A stretch of 64,000 nt of DNA, taken from the NCBI GenBank assembly GCA_016719385.1, contig JADJZA010000001.1:1116001-1180000 (forward strand), given 5' to 3'. Below the pieces are notes generated by a model. The model was not told where the DNA came from, made no database searches, and saw only the letters and a list, made by a program, of their open reading frames with translations. The position numbers and the translations under genes were made by a program. Positions 25,266 through 32,966 of this stretch are shown piece after piece. How positions within the stretch are numbered: the first letter of the stretch is position 1; the number at the start of each line of letters is the position of its first letter. Source of the DNA: Candidatus Microthrix subdominans (GTDB taxonomy: Bacteria > Actinomycetota > Acidimicrobiia > Acidimicrobiales > Microtrichaceae).

Positions 25266-25673
25266 TCAGTCTAGCTCCAAGAGGACGTCGTTCATCTCGG
25301 CCCGAAAGCGTCGGAGCTCGTCGCGATGCTCCAGAGAGAGCGACGCCAGGATTCCATCACCTCGTTCGGTGAGCTTGGTGAGGTGCTCGCGCCGATCCTC
25401 GGCGTTGGTCTCGCCCTCAACCAACCCCGCCGCAGCCGCACGCTGGATCAACTCGACCGTGGAGTTGTGTTTCAGCTGGAGGCGATCGGCGAGCGCTGCG
25501 ATCGTCGGCGAGCCCTCGGGCCAGCCCTTGATCGCCAGCATCAGCTGGTGCTGGGCGGGCGTGACGCCGGCCGACCGGGCGGCGTTCTCGGAGAATCGGG
25601 CGAACACCCGCAACGCATGGCGAAAGCTTGCCAGCACTTGATAGTCGGCGTTGGAGAGCGGACGGTCGTTCAT
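25266..25673 (-). CDS. MarR-family transcriptional regulator
   Basis: 135-residue winged-helix protein: SAGVTPAQHQLMLAIKGWPEGSPTIAALADRLQLKHNSTVELIQRAAAAGLVEG is the DNA-binding core with the recognition helix, and RREHLTKLTERGDGIL the wing and dimer helix. It overlaps the clc gene by 4 nt (ATGA) as the second gene of a two-gene operon, so it most likely regulates that operon through the ATATCG/CGATAT palindrome found at the operon head. Ligand unknown. Confidence 0.85.
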   Translation of the reverse strand: MNDRPLSNADYQVLASFRHALRVFARFSENAARSAGVTPAQHQLMLAIKGWPEGSPTIAALADRLQLKHNSTVELIQRAAAAGLVEGETNAEDRREHLTKLTERGDGILASLSLEHRDELRRFRAEMNDVLLELD

Positions 25674-26917
25674 GGGCCTCCCGGCGACGAAACTCGAACT
25701 TCGGCGCTGCGTTCGCGCTGGGTCTCGATCAGCGTGACTCGATTGGTGACCAGTATGGAGGTCACCGCTGCGATCAGCAGAACCGGCAGCAGCGGAAGGC
25801 CGGCCATCTCGGTCACGACGAGGGTGGTGCCCAACGGCGTCTTGGTCACCCCGACGCACAGCGCCACCATCGAACATGCCATGAGCACCGAGACGTTGGT
25901 TCCGCTCAACACGTGATGGGCCAGCTGGCCGAACACGGCGCCGATGAAGAAGAGCGGGATGATGAAGCCGCCCTTCCAGCCCGCTGCCAGCGTCACGGTG
26001 GTACCGAGGAGCTTGGCCGCCATGGCGACCGCCAGCGCCCCAACGCCGATGCGGACGTCGAGGAGTTCGGAGAGCTGCACCTCGCCGAAGGTGAGCGCGT
26101 AGGGCGACCACCACCCGAGCAGCCCGAGGGCCAGACCACCGAGGATGTAGCGGGCCGAGACCGGCACCATGCCGAATGCCCATCTGCCGAGGTGGGTAGC
26201 ACCGGTGAAGATGGCGGCGCCCGCCGCGCCGATGAGGCCGATGCCGGCGGCAAGCGCCAGATCGTGGACGGCAAGGTCGCCGACGGGAGGGAAGTTCCAG
26301 ATCGAGCTGACGCCCAGGCCGCTGAGCCCCAGGTAGACGCCATAGCCGCACAGGGAGCCGACGACCGCCGGCAGGAGGGCCTCGTAGTACTGCAGTCCCC
26401 GGCGGTGGAGGATTTCCAGGGCGAAGAGCGCCGATCCCAGCGGTGCGCCGAACAGAACGGTGAACCCGGCGGCCATGCCGGTGATCGTCAACACCCGGAC
26501 GTCGGTCGTCGAGTGCCCCCTGCGCGAGCCCAACAAGGTGCCGAACGCGCCGGTCGTCTGGACCAGCGGCGCCTCCGGGCCCATGCCGGCCCCCGAGGCG
26601 ACGCACAGTAACGAGGTGGGGATCAACGGTCGAAGCGAGCGGACATCATCGGCACCGCCCATCACATGGATGTTGTCGACGAGCAACTCGACGTTGCCGG
26701 TCTCTCCCCACAGCCGGGTGATCAGCGCGACCAGCCCGCCCACGGCGATGAAAATCAAGAGTTGGATTCCGGCGGCGTGGTGCTCCGGCCCGATCACCCG
26801 GCCGAGGACGTGCAGCGCCCCCACGTAGGCGGCCCCGATCGCACCGCCGGCGATCCCTACGCCGACGATGGCGAGTCCGAGCCCCTGTCGGACACGGATG
26901 GAGGCTTCGTCGAGCAT
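25670..26917 (-). CDS. ClC-type chloride channel/transporter
   Basis: 415-residue ClC protein with about 16 hydrophobic segments. The three anion-site signatures are visible: SGAGMGPEAPLVQ (GxGPE), GWKGGFIIPLFFIGAVFG (GGxFxP), and the N-terminal GGxIG region. The intracellular gating glutamate is present in GPEAP. ClC proteins move Cl- or F-, often with H+ exchange; which here is not readable. I chose ATG 26917; a TTG at 26968 would run through the palindromic operator. The message has a GGGAGTGCGACTCCC hairpin just before the ATG. Confidence 0.88.
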   Translation of the reverse strand: MLDEASIRVRQGLGLAIVGVGIAGGAIGAAYVGALHVLGRVIGPEHHAAGIQLLIFIAVGGLVALITRLWGETGNVELLVDNIHVMGGADDVRSLRPLIPTSLLCVASGAGMGPEAPLVQTTGAFGTLLGSRRGHSTTDVRVLTITGMAAGFTVLFGAPLGSALFALEILHRRGLQYYEALLPAVVGSLCGYGVYLGLSGLGVSSIWNFPPVGDLAVHDLALAAGIGLIGAAGAAIFTGATHLGRWAFGMVPVSARYILGGLALGLLGWWSPYALTFGEVQLSELLDVRIGVGALAVAMAAKLLGTTVTLAAGWKGGFIIPLFFIGAVFGQLAHHVLSGTNVSVLMACSMVALCVGVTKTPLGTTLVVTEMAGLPLLPVLLIAAVTSILVTNRVTLIETQRERSAEVRVSSPGGP

Positions 26918-26921
26918 GACC

Positions 26922-26936
26922 GGGAGTCGCACTCCC
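26922..26936 (-). promoter_or_regulatory. Hairpin covering the clc ribosome-binding site
   Basis: GGGAGT (26922-26927 on the plus strand) pairs with ACTCCC (26931-26936) around CGC, a perfect 6-3-6 hairpin. On the clc message the GGGAG is the only Shine-Dalgarno-like sequence, about 14 nt before the ATG, so the hairpin could occlude it. Purely a sequence observation. Confidence 0.4.
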
Positions 26937-26941
26937 TTAAA

Positions 26942-26958
26942 ATATCGTAATGCGATAT
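26942..26958. promoter_or_regulatory. MarR-type operator at the head of clc-marR
   Basis: ATATCG-TAATG-CGATAT is a perfect 6-5-6 palindrome in an AT-rich patch that stands out in this GC-rich genome. It lies 25 bp before the clc ATG. MarR dimers typically bind AT-rich palindromes of this size at their own promoter; binding here is inferred from the operon arrangement. Confidence 0.55.
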
Positions 26959-27017
26959 GCCTCCCCAAGTCGCCAGGCGGCGAGAGGTGTCACATCGTGG
27001 CGGTGCGTTGTAACCGC

Positions 27018-29411
27018 CTACAGGTAGCTGTTGCGCTGAAGCCACCTCATGGCGATCCAGCCCCACAGCGGCGGGAGGTAGTAGGTCGTCGCCCGGAACA
27101 GCAGCGCCGTCGCCGTTGCGGTCGGCGCCTCGATTCCGGCGGCGACCAGGCCGGTCGCCAGGGCCGCCTCCATCACGCCGATGCCGCCGGGCACGGGCAT
27201 GAGACCGCCGAAGAGCGCGGCCCCCACCGAGATGACCAGCAGCGTGGCCAGGTTCGCCGACGCGCCGAAGGCCTGAAGCGACAACCCGAGTGTGGCGGCG
27301 AGCACCAGCTCGGTCACGAAGTTCCCTCCGAACAGCTGCGCCAGCTTGGTCGGCGTGCGCAGCGAGGCCAAGGTCGACCTGGCGTCGGCGACGATCGGCC
27401 CGACGCGATCGCCGATGCGGGTGCGAAGTCGGGGCACCGCAACGGCGACGACGGCACCCACTGCCACGAGCGCCGCAAACACCCCGAGCGCGGTGGGGAT
27501 CCACTCCAGTTTGGAACTCGTCGACGTCAGGTCCAGGTGGAGGTCCACCTGCCCGATCCCGACGACGAGCGTCAGGAACAACAGCGAGATCTGGATGAGA
27601 AACCCGCTGAAGCTGTCGATCGCCGCCACGGACATCGCTGTCGGGGCGGTCATGCCCTGGCGCTGAAAGAACCGGATGTTCATGGCCAGCCGCCCGGCGG
27701 TCGAGGGGACCGCCAATGCGATGAACGCAACCGCGGTCTGCAAGATGGTCAGCGGGCCGAGTGGAAGGTCCTTGGGTGAGGCCCCTTTGACCGAGAACGC
27801 CCTGAACACGAACACGATCTGGGCCACGCTCAGGGCTGCGATCGCCCACCCCGGTGACATGCCGGCGATCAGGTCGGCGAGCTCCTCCAGGTCGAGGTCG
27901 CCAAAGGCGCTGAAGAGCGCAAAGGCGACCAAGGCGAGCAGGCCGACCGTGGCGAGTGACTGGGGCGAAACCCGTCGCAGTCTGGCGGTATCGGGTGGCT
28001 CGACCGAGACCTCCGCGGCCAAGGCGGCGCGAAGGTCGCCCAGGTTGACGTCGGAGGCCTTCACGGCTCGTCGAAGGTCGCGGCCGAGCGCAGGGAGTTG
28101 CAGGTACGCCAGCATCGTTTCGACGCCGGCCGATCCCAGTTCCTTGGCCGCCAGAGCGACCGCAGCGTCGATCCCGAGCAGCGTTGCGGTGATGCAGGTC
28201 AGCTGCGCCCAGTCGGTCGTGCGCGCCTCATCGCTGATCGACATGGTGGCCGGGGCCAACTCGCGCAACACCGCCGCTCCGTCGACGATGCCGAACGCGT
28301 CGAGGCTCAGCTCACCGTGGACGATGCGGGCGCCGTGAAGGCGGCGCACCAGCCGCCAGAGTTGTGGCACGGCGTCGACGCGGCTGAGCTCCTCGACGGC
28401 GCTGAGCGGTCGGCCCGCGTCCCGGACGGCGATCACGGCGTCGCCCTCGGCGGTCATCCCGGCCACCGCCACGCTGGGAACCGTCACGCCGGAGGTGGCG
28501 GCGAGCAGGGTGATGAAGGCCTCATGTTCGACCTGTCGTTCCCGGCTCCCCGAGAACGATGAGTCGTTGCTGTACCACATTCGCCGCCAGATGGCGTTGA
28601 GCAGCTGAGCATCGCGGGCGTCGCGCCCATAGACCTTGACGCGAACCTGATCGCCGGCTGCGTCGACACCGTTCATGGCCACCACCCCCGAGGACTGGCG
28701 GGGCGAGGTGGCGAGTCCCGTGACCACCAGATCCAAGGCACGCAGTGCGGTCTCGGTCTGCTCGACGGTCGGCCGGCCGGCGGAGGTTCCGAGGCCCAGG
28801 TGCACCAGGGCGGCAGCTGCCACGCCCAGGAGAACGCTGAGGGTCGCCCCAACGGGGGTGGTGGCCCCCAGGATCACGGCCGACGTGACGCCGATGGCGA
28901 CGCTCGATCGGCCGGAGGCGCGCACGGGCTTGGTGAGGTGGGGGGAGGAGGCGGACGCCAGCGACGTGGCCGCAGCCAGGAGCATTAACGGAACGGCCCC
29001 ACCTCGGCCGCCGGTCACCACCTGATCGATGCTGGGCCATCCGCCGTTGACCCGCTGCCACATCAGCAGCCCCAGGCCGAGGGCCAGGACCGCGCTCAGC
29101 CCGATCTCGGCCACGACGCCCCATCGTCGCTGAAGCATCGCTCCGAGGATCACGACGAGACACCAAAAACCCAGCCCGACGAGGCTGAGGCGCCACAGCA
29201 CATCCAGGGCGCCGGGTACCGCGTCGAAGAGTGCAGCGACCGACCGCTCGAAACCGGATTCGGGTACCGCAATGCGCGACAGCAGAAGGGTGGGAACCAA
29301 CGTGAAGATTGCCAGGGCCAGATCCGAGGCCGAGCGTTCCCGGGTCCCCGACGAACCACTCGAGAACAGCCGGATTGAACGCCCGGGTCGTGGAGCCGTC
29401 ACCATCATCAC
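27018..29411 (-). CDS. Flippase-like (LPG-synthase TM) protein with internal pseudokinase domain
   Basis: 797 residues in three parts. Residues 1 to about 235 hold six hydrophobic segments. Residues about 240-480 resemble an ABC1/RIO-type kinase fold (VRVKVYGRDARDAQLLNAIWRRMW, then HGARIVHGELSLDAFGIVDG) but the catalytic HxD is HGE and no DFG-like Asp is seen, so it is probably inactive. Residues about 495-797 are the lysylphosphatidylglycerol-synthase transmembrane/YbhN-like domain (AVPSTAGRLAMNIRFFQRQG, GGLMPVPGGIGVMEAAL). Likely a lipid or glycolipid transporter-like membrane protein. 45 nt separate it from the GH65 gene upstream. Confidence 0.82.
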   Translation of the reverse strand: MMMVTAPRPGRSIRLFSSGSSGTRERSASDLALAIFTLVPTLLLSRIAVPESGFERSVAALFDAVPGALDVLWRLSLVGLGFWCLVVILGAMLQRRWGVVAEIGLSAVLALGLGLLMWQRVNGGWPSIDQVVTGGRGGAVPLMLLAAATSLASASSPHLTKPVRASGRSSVAIGVTSAVILGATTPVGATLSVLLGVAAAALVHLGLGTSAGRPTVEQTETALRALDLVVTGLATSPRQSSGVVAMNGVDAAGDQVRVKVYGRDARDAQLLNAIWRRMWYSNDSSFSGSRERQVEHEAFITLLAATSGVTVPSVAVAGMTAEGDAVIAVRDAGRPLSAVEELSRVDAVPQLWRLVRRLHGARIVHGELSLDAFGIVDGAAVLRELAPATMSISDEARTTDWAQLTCITATLLGIDAAVALAAKELGSAGVETMLAYLQLPALGRDLRRAVKASDVNLGDLRAALAAEVSVEPPDTARLRRVSPQSLATVGLLALVAFALFSAFGDLDLEELADLIAGMSPGWAIAALSVAQIVFVFRAFSVKGASPKDLPLGPLTILQTAVAFIALAVPSTAGRLAMNIRFFQRQGMTAPTAMSVAAIDSFSGFLIQISLLFLTLVVGIGQVDLHLDLTSTSSKLEWIPTALGVFAALVAVGAVVAVAVPRLRTRIGDRVGPIVADARSTLASLRTPTKLAQLFGGNFVTELVLAATLGLSLQAFGASANLATLLVISVGAALFGGLMPVPGGIGVMEAALATGLVAAGIEAPTATATALLFRATTYYLPPLWGWIAMRWLQRNSYL

Positions 29412-29455
29412 AAACTACGAGATGGACGCTGCGGGGGTGGCTAGAGGGCTGGGCC

Positions 29456-31942
29456 TCAGCCCTTCAACTCCGTGAGGTCAAAGCGGTGTTGTTGACCCGC
29501 GCTGAGCTCAACTGTTTCGTCCTTGACGGCCACGTGCACGGGATCAGACACCGATGCCTCGCAGCGCACCGTGAGCGTCCGATCGTCGATGTGCACCCAC
29601 AGGATCCAGTGGGTCCGGAATCGGATGGAGAAACGAAGCGATGGGACCTCCTCGGGGAGTCGTGGGTTGAACCTGACGATGTGCCCGTCGATGGTCAGGC
29701 CGCTGTAGCCTCGCTGAACCATGTCCACGGTACCGGCCATGGCGCCCAGGTGGATGCCTTCAGCGGTCGTACCGCCCTGAATGTCGGAGACGTCGCTGGC
29801 GAGCGCCTCCTGGTAGGCATCCCAGGATTCTGCGCGGTCGGTGCGCGCCTGTACCCACGAGTGCACCACCCGCGACAGCGTGGAACCGTGAGAGGTGCGA
29901 GCGACGTAATACTCGACGTTGCGGGGGATGTCGTCGGGTTCGAAGGCGTATCCCAGTTGGGTGAATACCCCCACCAGCTCGTCGGCCGTGAGCAGGTAGA
30001 ACAGCATGACCACATCGGGTTGCTTGGAGGCCTTGTAGCGATTGACGGTGTCGTTCTCGGCCTCGAGGATGCGGTCGAGGCGTGAGATGTCGCCCAAGCG
30101 GTCCCGGTAGCCCTGCCAGTCGAACTCCTCCAGCGCACCGTAACCCTCGAACTGCTCGATGATCCCATCGGGGTTGAAGGGCACGAACAGGGTCGTGCTC
30201 ACAGCGTTCCAGCGAGCCAGGTGCTCGTCGTTGATGCCGAGTTTCTCGGTCAGCTCGCGGCGTCGCAGCGGCGGGAGTTGGTCAAGCATCCAAAGTGCGC
30301 GGCTCAGCAGCCAGGCCGTCATCACGTTGGTGTACGAGTTGTTGTCGAGTCCGGGCTCGCCGGCGTCGGGGTAGCCCGTGTGGTATTCGTCGGGCCCGAG
30401 CACACCTTCGATGACGTAGCGCTCGCGGTTGGCGTCCCAGCGGGCGAGGTCGGCGAAGAAGTCGGCGATCGACAACAGCAGCTCGGCCCCGACGTCGTGG
30501 AGGAACTCGTCGTCAGCGGTCACCTTCCAGTGGTGCCAGACGTTGAAGGCTATGGCCAGGCCGATGTGGCGTTGGAGGTGCGTCACATCGGCCAACCAGC
30601 GTCCGGATCGCGGGTTGAGGTGCCACTGCTGGTTCTCCTCGCGCCCGGTGCTGCCGCTCTGCCAAGGGAACATTGCGCCCCGTCGGCCCTCCTCAGCTGC
30701 TGCTCGGCGCGCTTCGGGGAGACGCCGGTGCCGGTACCTGATCGCGGCACGCGCTCGATCGGGGAACTGGTAGTCGAACAGCGGTAGCACGAACAGCTCG
30801 TCCCAGAAGATGTGGCCGCGGTAGGCCTCGCCGTGCCAACCCCTGGCGGGGACCCCGACATCACGATCGGTGCTGTGCGCCGTGAAGCTTTGGTGCATCT
30901 GGAAAATGTGAAGAGCGAGCACGGTATCGGCCCAGTGGTCGCCAGCGTGGAACTGGATGTCGCTGCGCGTCCACAACGCGTCCCACGCTCGCTCGTGACC
31001 CAACAGGAGGTCATCGAAATCCCCGGCGAGGTCAAGGCTGCGGTGCACGTCGACCAACGGCTGATAACCCGCTGGATCGAGCGAGGTGTGCAGCGTCACG
31101 ACCTTGTCGATCTGGACGCGTGCGGAGGGAGCGCCGATCGCCACCACGTCGACCCGTTTCTCCTCGATCAGGGCGCGGGTGTCGACGTCGTCGAGACCGT
31201 CGATGCGGACCGTGGCACCCAGAGCCACCTCCAGCCCACTCGACAACGTCCGGGTTCGCAGCCACACCCGGTTCTCGTGACCGCCGGTTTCGAGGACCTC
31301 GTTGTGGTGGTGGTTCAGCTTCTCGTAGCGCTCGACCCCATGGTTGTCGATCTCGCCGTCGATGCCCGCACGAACCTCCAACGATTCGATCGTCGATGGG
31401 TCATGTACTTCGATGACCATGCGCTGGGCTGCCAGGTGGGCGTTGGCCATGTCGACGAACCGGGTCTCGGTGACCCGAATCCGGTGTCCGGCCCGATCGA
31501 TGATCTCAACGTGTCGTTCCAGCACCCCGCGTCTCAGGTGCAGCTCTTGGCGGTACTCGAGAATTTCCACGTCTCGCAGGCCAAACCACTCCGATCCATC
31601 GATGCGGAAGGTGATGGGGAGCCAGTTCGCCTGGTTGACCAGGTCCTCGTTCTCGACCTCGCGACCGTCGACGGCGCTGGTGGCACGGCTGTACCCGCCG
31701 GCCAGGTACGTTCCGGGGTAGTGCACCTCATCGGCCTGCGCCCATGCGGCCGCTCCGCGGGTGACGAACACACCGTTGCCGAGCGCGCACAGCGCTTCTC
31801 GCAGGCCCTCCTCCGCTGGAACCCAGGCGTCGTAGGAGAGGATCCGAGTCACAGGTAGCCAGCCGGCTCGAGGCGCATGCGCGGACCCTAACGGAACAGG
31901 CGTGGGTCGTGGTACGTGAGCCGAGGCCACAGACCCCGCCAT
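29456..31942 (-). CDS. Glycoside hydrolase family 65 protein (disaccharide phosphorylase-like)
   Basis: 828-residue GH65 enzyme. Order: N-terminal beta-sandwich beginning near ILSYDAWVPAEEGLREALCALGNGVFVTRGAA, helical linker, (alpha/alpha)6 barrel with FWDELFVLPLF, catalytic acid Glu in GVLGPDEYHTGY, and phosphate-site-like TSHGSTLSRVVHS. GH65 members phosphorolyse trehalose, maltose or kojibiose; the substrate cannot be told apart here, and no beta-phosphoglucomutase gene is next to it. The ATG at 31942 is used; GTG 31852 (VTRILSYDAW) would also give the full domain. Confidence 0.88.
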   Translation of the reverse strand: MAGSVASAHVPRPTPVPLGSAHAPRAGWLPVTRILSYDAWVPAEEGLREALCALGNGVFVTRGAAAWAQADEVHYPGTYLAGGYSRATSAVDGREVENEDLVNQANWLPITFRIDGSEWFGLRDVEILEYRQELHLRRGVLERHVEIIDRAGHRIRVTETRFVDMANAHLAAQRMVIEVHDPSTIESLEVRAGIDGEIDNHGVERYEKLNHHHNEVLETGGHENRVWLRTRTLSSGLEVALGATVRIDGLDDVDTRALIEEKRVDVVAIGAPSARVQIDKVVTLHTSLDPAGYQPLVDVHRSLDLAGDFDDLLLGHERAWDALWTRSDIQFHAGDHWADTVLALHIFQMHQSFTAHSTDRDVGVPARGWHGEAYRGHIFWDELFVLPLFDYQFPDRARAAIRYRHRRLPEARRAAAEEGRRGAMFPWQSGSTGREENQQWHLNPRSGRWLADVTHLQRHIGLAIAFNVWHHWKVTADDEFLHDVGAELLLSIADFFADLARWDANRERYVIEGVLGPDEYHTGYPDAGEPGLDNNSYTNVMTAWLLSRALWMLDQLPPLRRRELTEKLGINDEHLARWNAVSTTLFVPFNPDGIIEQFEGYGALEEFDWQGYRDRLGDISRLDRILEAENDTVNRYKASKQPDVVMLFYLLTADELVGVFTQLGYAFEPDDIPRNVEYYVARTSHGSTLSRVVHSWVQARTDRAESWDAYQEALASDVSDIQGGTTAEGIHLGAMAGTVDMVQRGYSGLTIDGHIVRFNPRLPEEVPSLRFSIRFRTHWILWVHIDDRTLTVRCEASVSDPVHVAVKDETVELSAGQQHRFDLTELKG

Positions 31943-31982
31943 GATCGAAGGGGCGGCCCGGTTGATCGTCCCGGGAAACGAT

Positions 31983-32027
31983 GAAACCCTTGGTCTGGAG
32001 CCGAGAGCGGCCCAGACCAAGGGTTTC
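31983..32027. terminator. 16-bp perfect hairpin between tRNA-Glu and the GH65 gene
   Basis: GAAACCCTTGGTCTGG (31983-31998) pairs perfectly with 32012-32027 around a 13-nt loop. It starts 6 nt after the tRNA-Glu CCA end in the direction of transcription and is followed by TTTCATCGTTT. I read it as the terminator of the tRNA transcript; the U-tract is broken, so another structured role is possible. Confidence 0.6.
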
Positions 32028-32032
32028 GGTAC

Positions 32033-32108
32033 TGGCACCCCCAACGGGATTCGAACCCGTGCCGCCACCTTGAGAGGGTGGTGTCCTAGGCCGCTAGACG
32101 ATGGGGGC
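32033..32108 (-). tRNA. tRNA-Glu (CUC)
   Basis: 76 nt including an encoded CCA. The arms are: acceptor GCCCCCA/TGGGGGT (G-U first pair), D-arm, anticodon stem CCACC/GGTGG with loop CTCTCAA (anticodon CTC), and T-arm ACGGG-TTCGAAT-CCCGT. On the minus strand, downstream of tRNA-Gln, ydcF and gltX, so likely in one transcription unit with the synthetase that charges it. Confidence 0.95.
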
Positions 32109-32217
32109 AGGACGGCGGGTCACGCTAGCGACGCCACCGGGAGAGCGAAAAATCGCATCCCGGCCGACCATTGTGGTCGGTCGCTCTGGCGGGCGTGGCC
32201 CGTATGTAGTTGTTGAG

Positions 32218-32289
32218 CTCGGGGGGGAGGACTCGAACCCCCAATAGATGGACCAGAACCACCTGTGTTGCCGATTACACCACCCCCGA
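32218..32289 (-). tRNA. tRNA-Gln (CUG)
   Basis: 72 nt, no encoded CCA. Acceptor TCGGGGG/CCCCCGA with discriminator G, D-arm GTGT/ACAC, anticodon stem GGTGG/CCATC with loop TTCTGGT (anticodon CTG), T-stem GGGGG/CCTCC around TTCGAGT. A T-A first pair is usual for tRNA-Gln charged through the Glu-tRNA amidotransferase route. Confidence 0.95.
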
Positions 32290-32360
32290 AGGGCTCGATG
32301 AGCTTAGCGGCAACCTCGCGCGGCCGCACACTCGGGTCACCGCCCCGGTTGGGCGGCGCC

Positions 32361-32960
32361 TCAACCGAGGCGGAGCAACCTGCGATACCCGATCAGGCGA
32401 CCGAGTGCGACTGCGGCAGTCTCCCCGGCGAGCTGGCGCAGGCTGGCCTCGGCACCGGTCGAGGACACGCCGGCGGAGAGGCCGAGTTCCTCAGCGGTGC
32501 CGAGCAGCCGTTCGTTGTGGTAGGGGTCCGACACCAACACGATCCGGTTGTCGCCTTGCGCTTTCAGCTGACGGGCGGCGGCAGCCAGGGACTCCCAGGT
32601 GTTGGCGCCGTCGGAGATGATCACCAATGCGTCGTCGGGCACGCCCGCTTGTCGCAGGTACTTGAACCCGGTGAACGCCTCGGTGAACCGGTCGCCGTCC
32701 CGCTTTCCGCCGGTCAGCACGATCTCGGGGGCCACATCCGCTCGGTAGAGCTCCAGGGCATGGTCGAGGCGTCGCTTCAGCACGGGGCTCGGCCGGCCGT
32801 CGTATTGCGCCGCGCCCAGCACGACGATGGCATCGACCGGCGTGCGATCGTCGCGTCCCGCAGCGCTGCGAACCTGAACGAACGTGATGCCCAGGTACCC
32901 GACGACCAACACCGGGATGGCGAGCAGGACCCACCAGCGAGCACGGCGAGGGCGGGGCAC
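32361..32960 (-). CDS. YdcF/DUF218-family membrane protein
   Basis: 199 residues: one N-terminal membrane segment (WWVLLAIPVLVVGYLGITFV) then the DUF218 domain, with DAIVVLGAAQYDGRPSPVLKRRLDHALELY, EIVLTGGKRDGDRFTEA and VSDPYHNERLL. This family is linked to envelope or vancomycin-resistance SanA-like functions; the reaction is unknown. It starts 6 nt after gltX, on the same transcript, and is followed by tRNA-Gln. Confidence 0.87.
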   Translation of the reverse strand: MPRPRRARWWVLLAIPVLVVGYLGITFVQVRSAAGRDDRTPVDAIVVLGAAQYDGRPSPVLKRRLDHALELYRADVAPEIVLTGGKRDGDRFTEAFTGFKYLRQAGVPDDALVIISDGANTWESLAAAARQLKAQGDNRIVLVSDPYHNERLLGTAEELGLSAGVSSTGAEASLRQLAGETAAVALGRLIGYRRLLRLG

Positions 32961-32966
32961 GACCCG

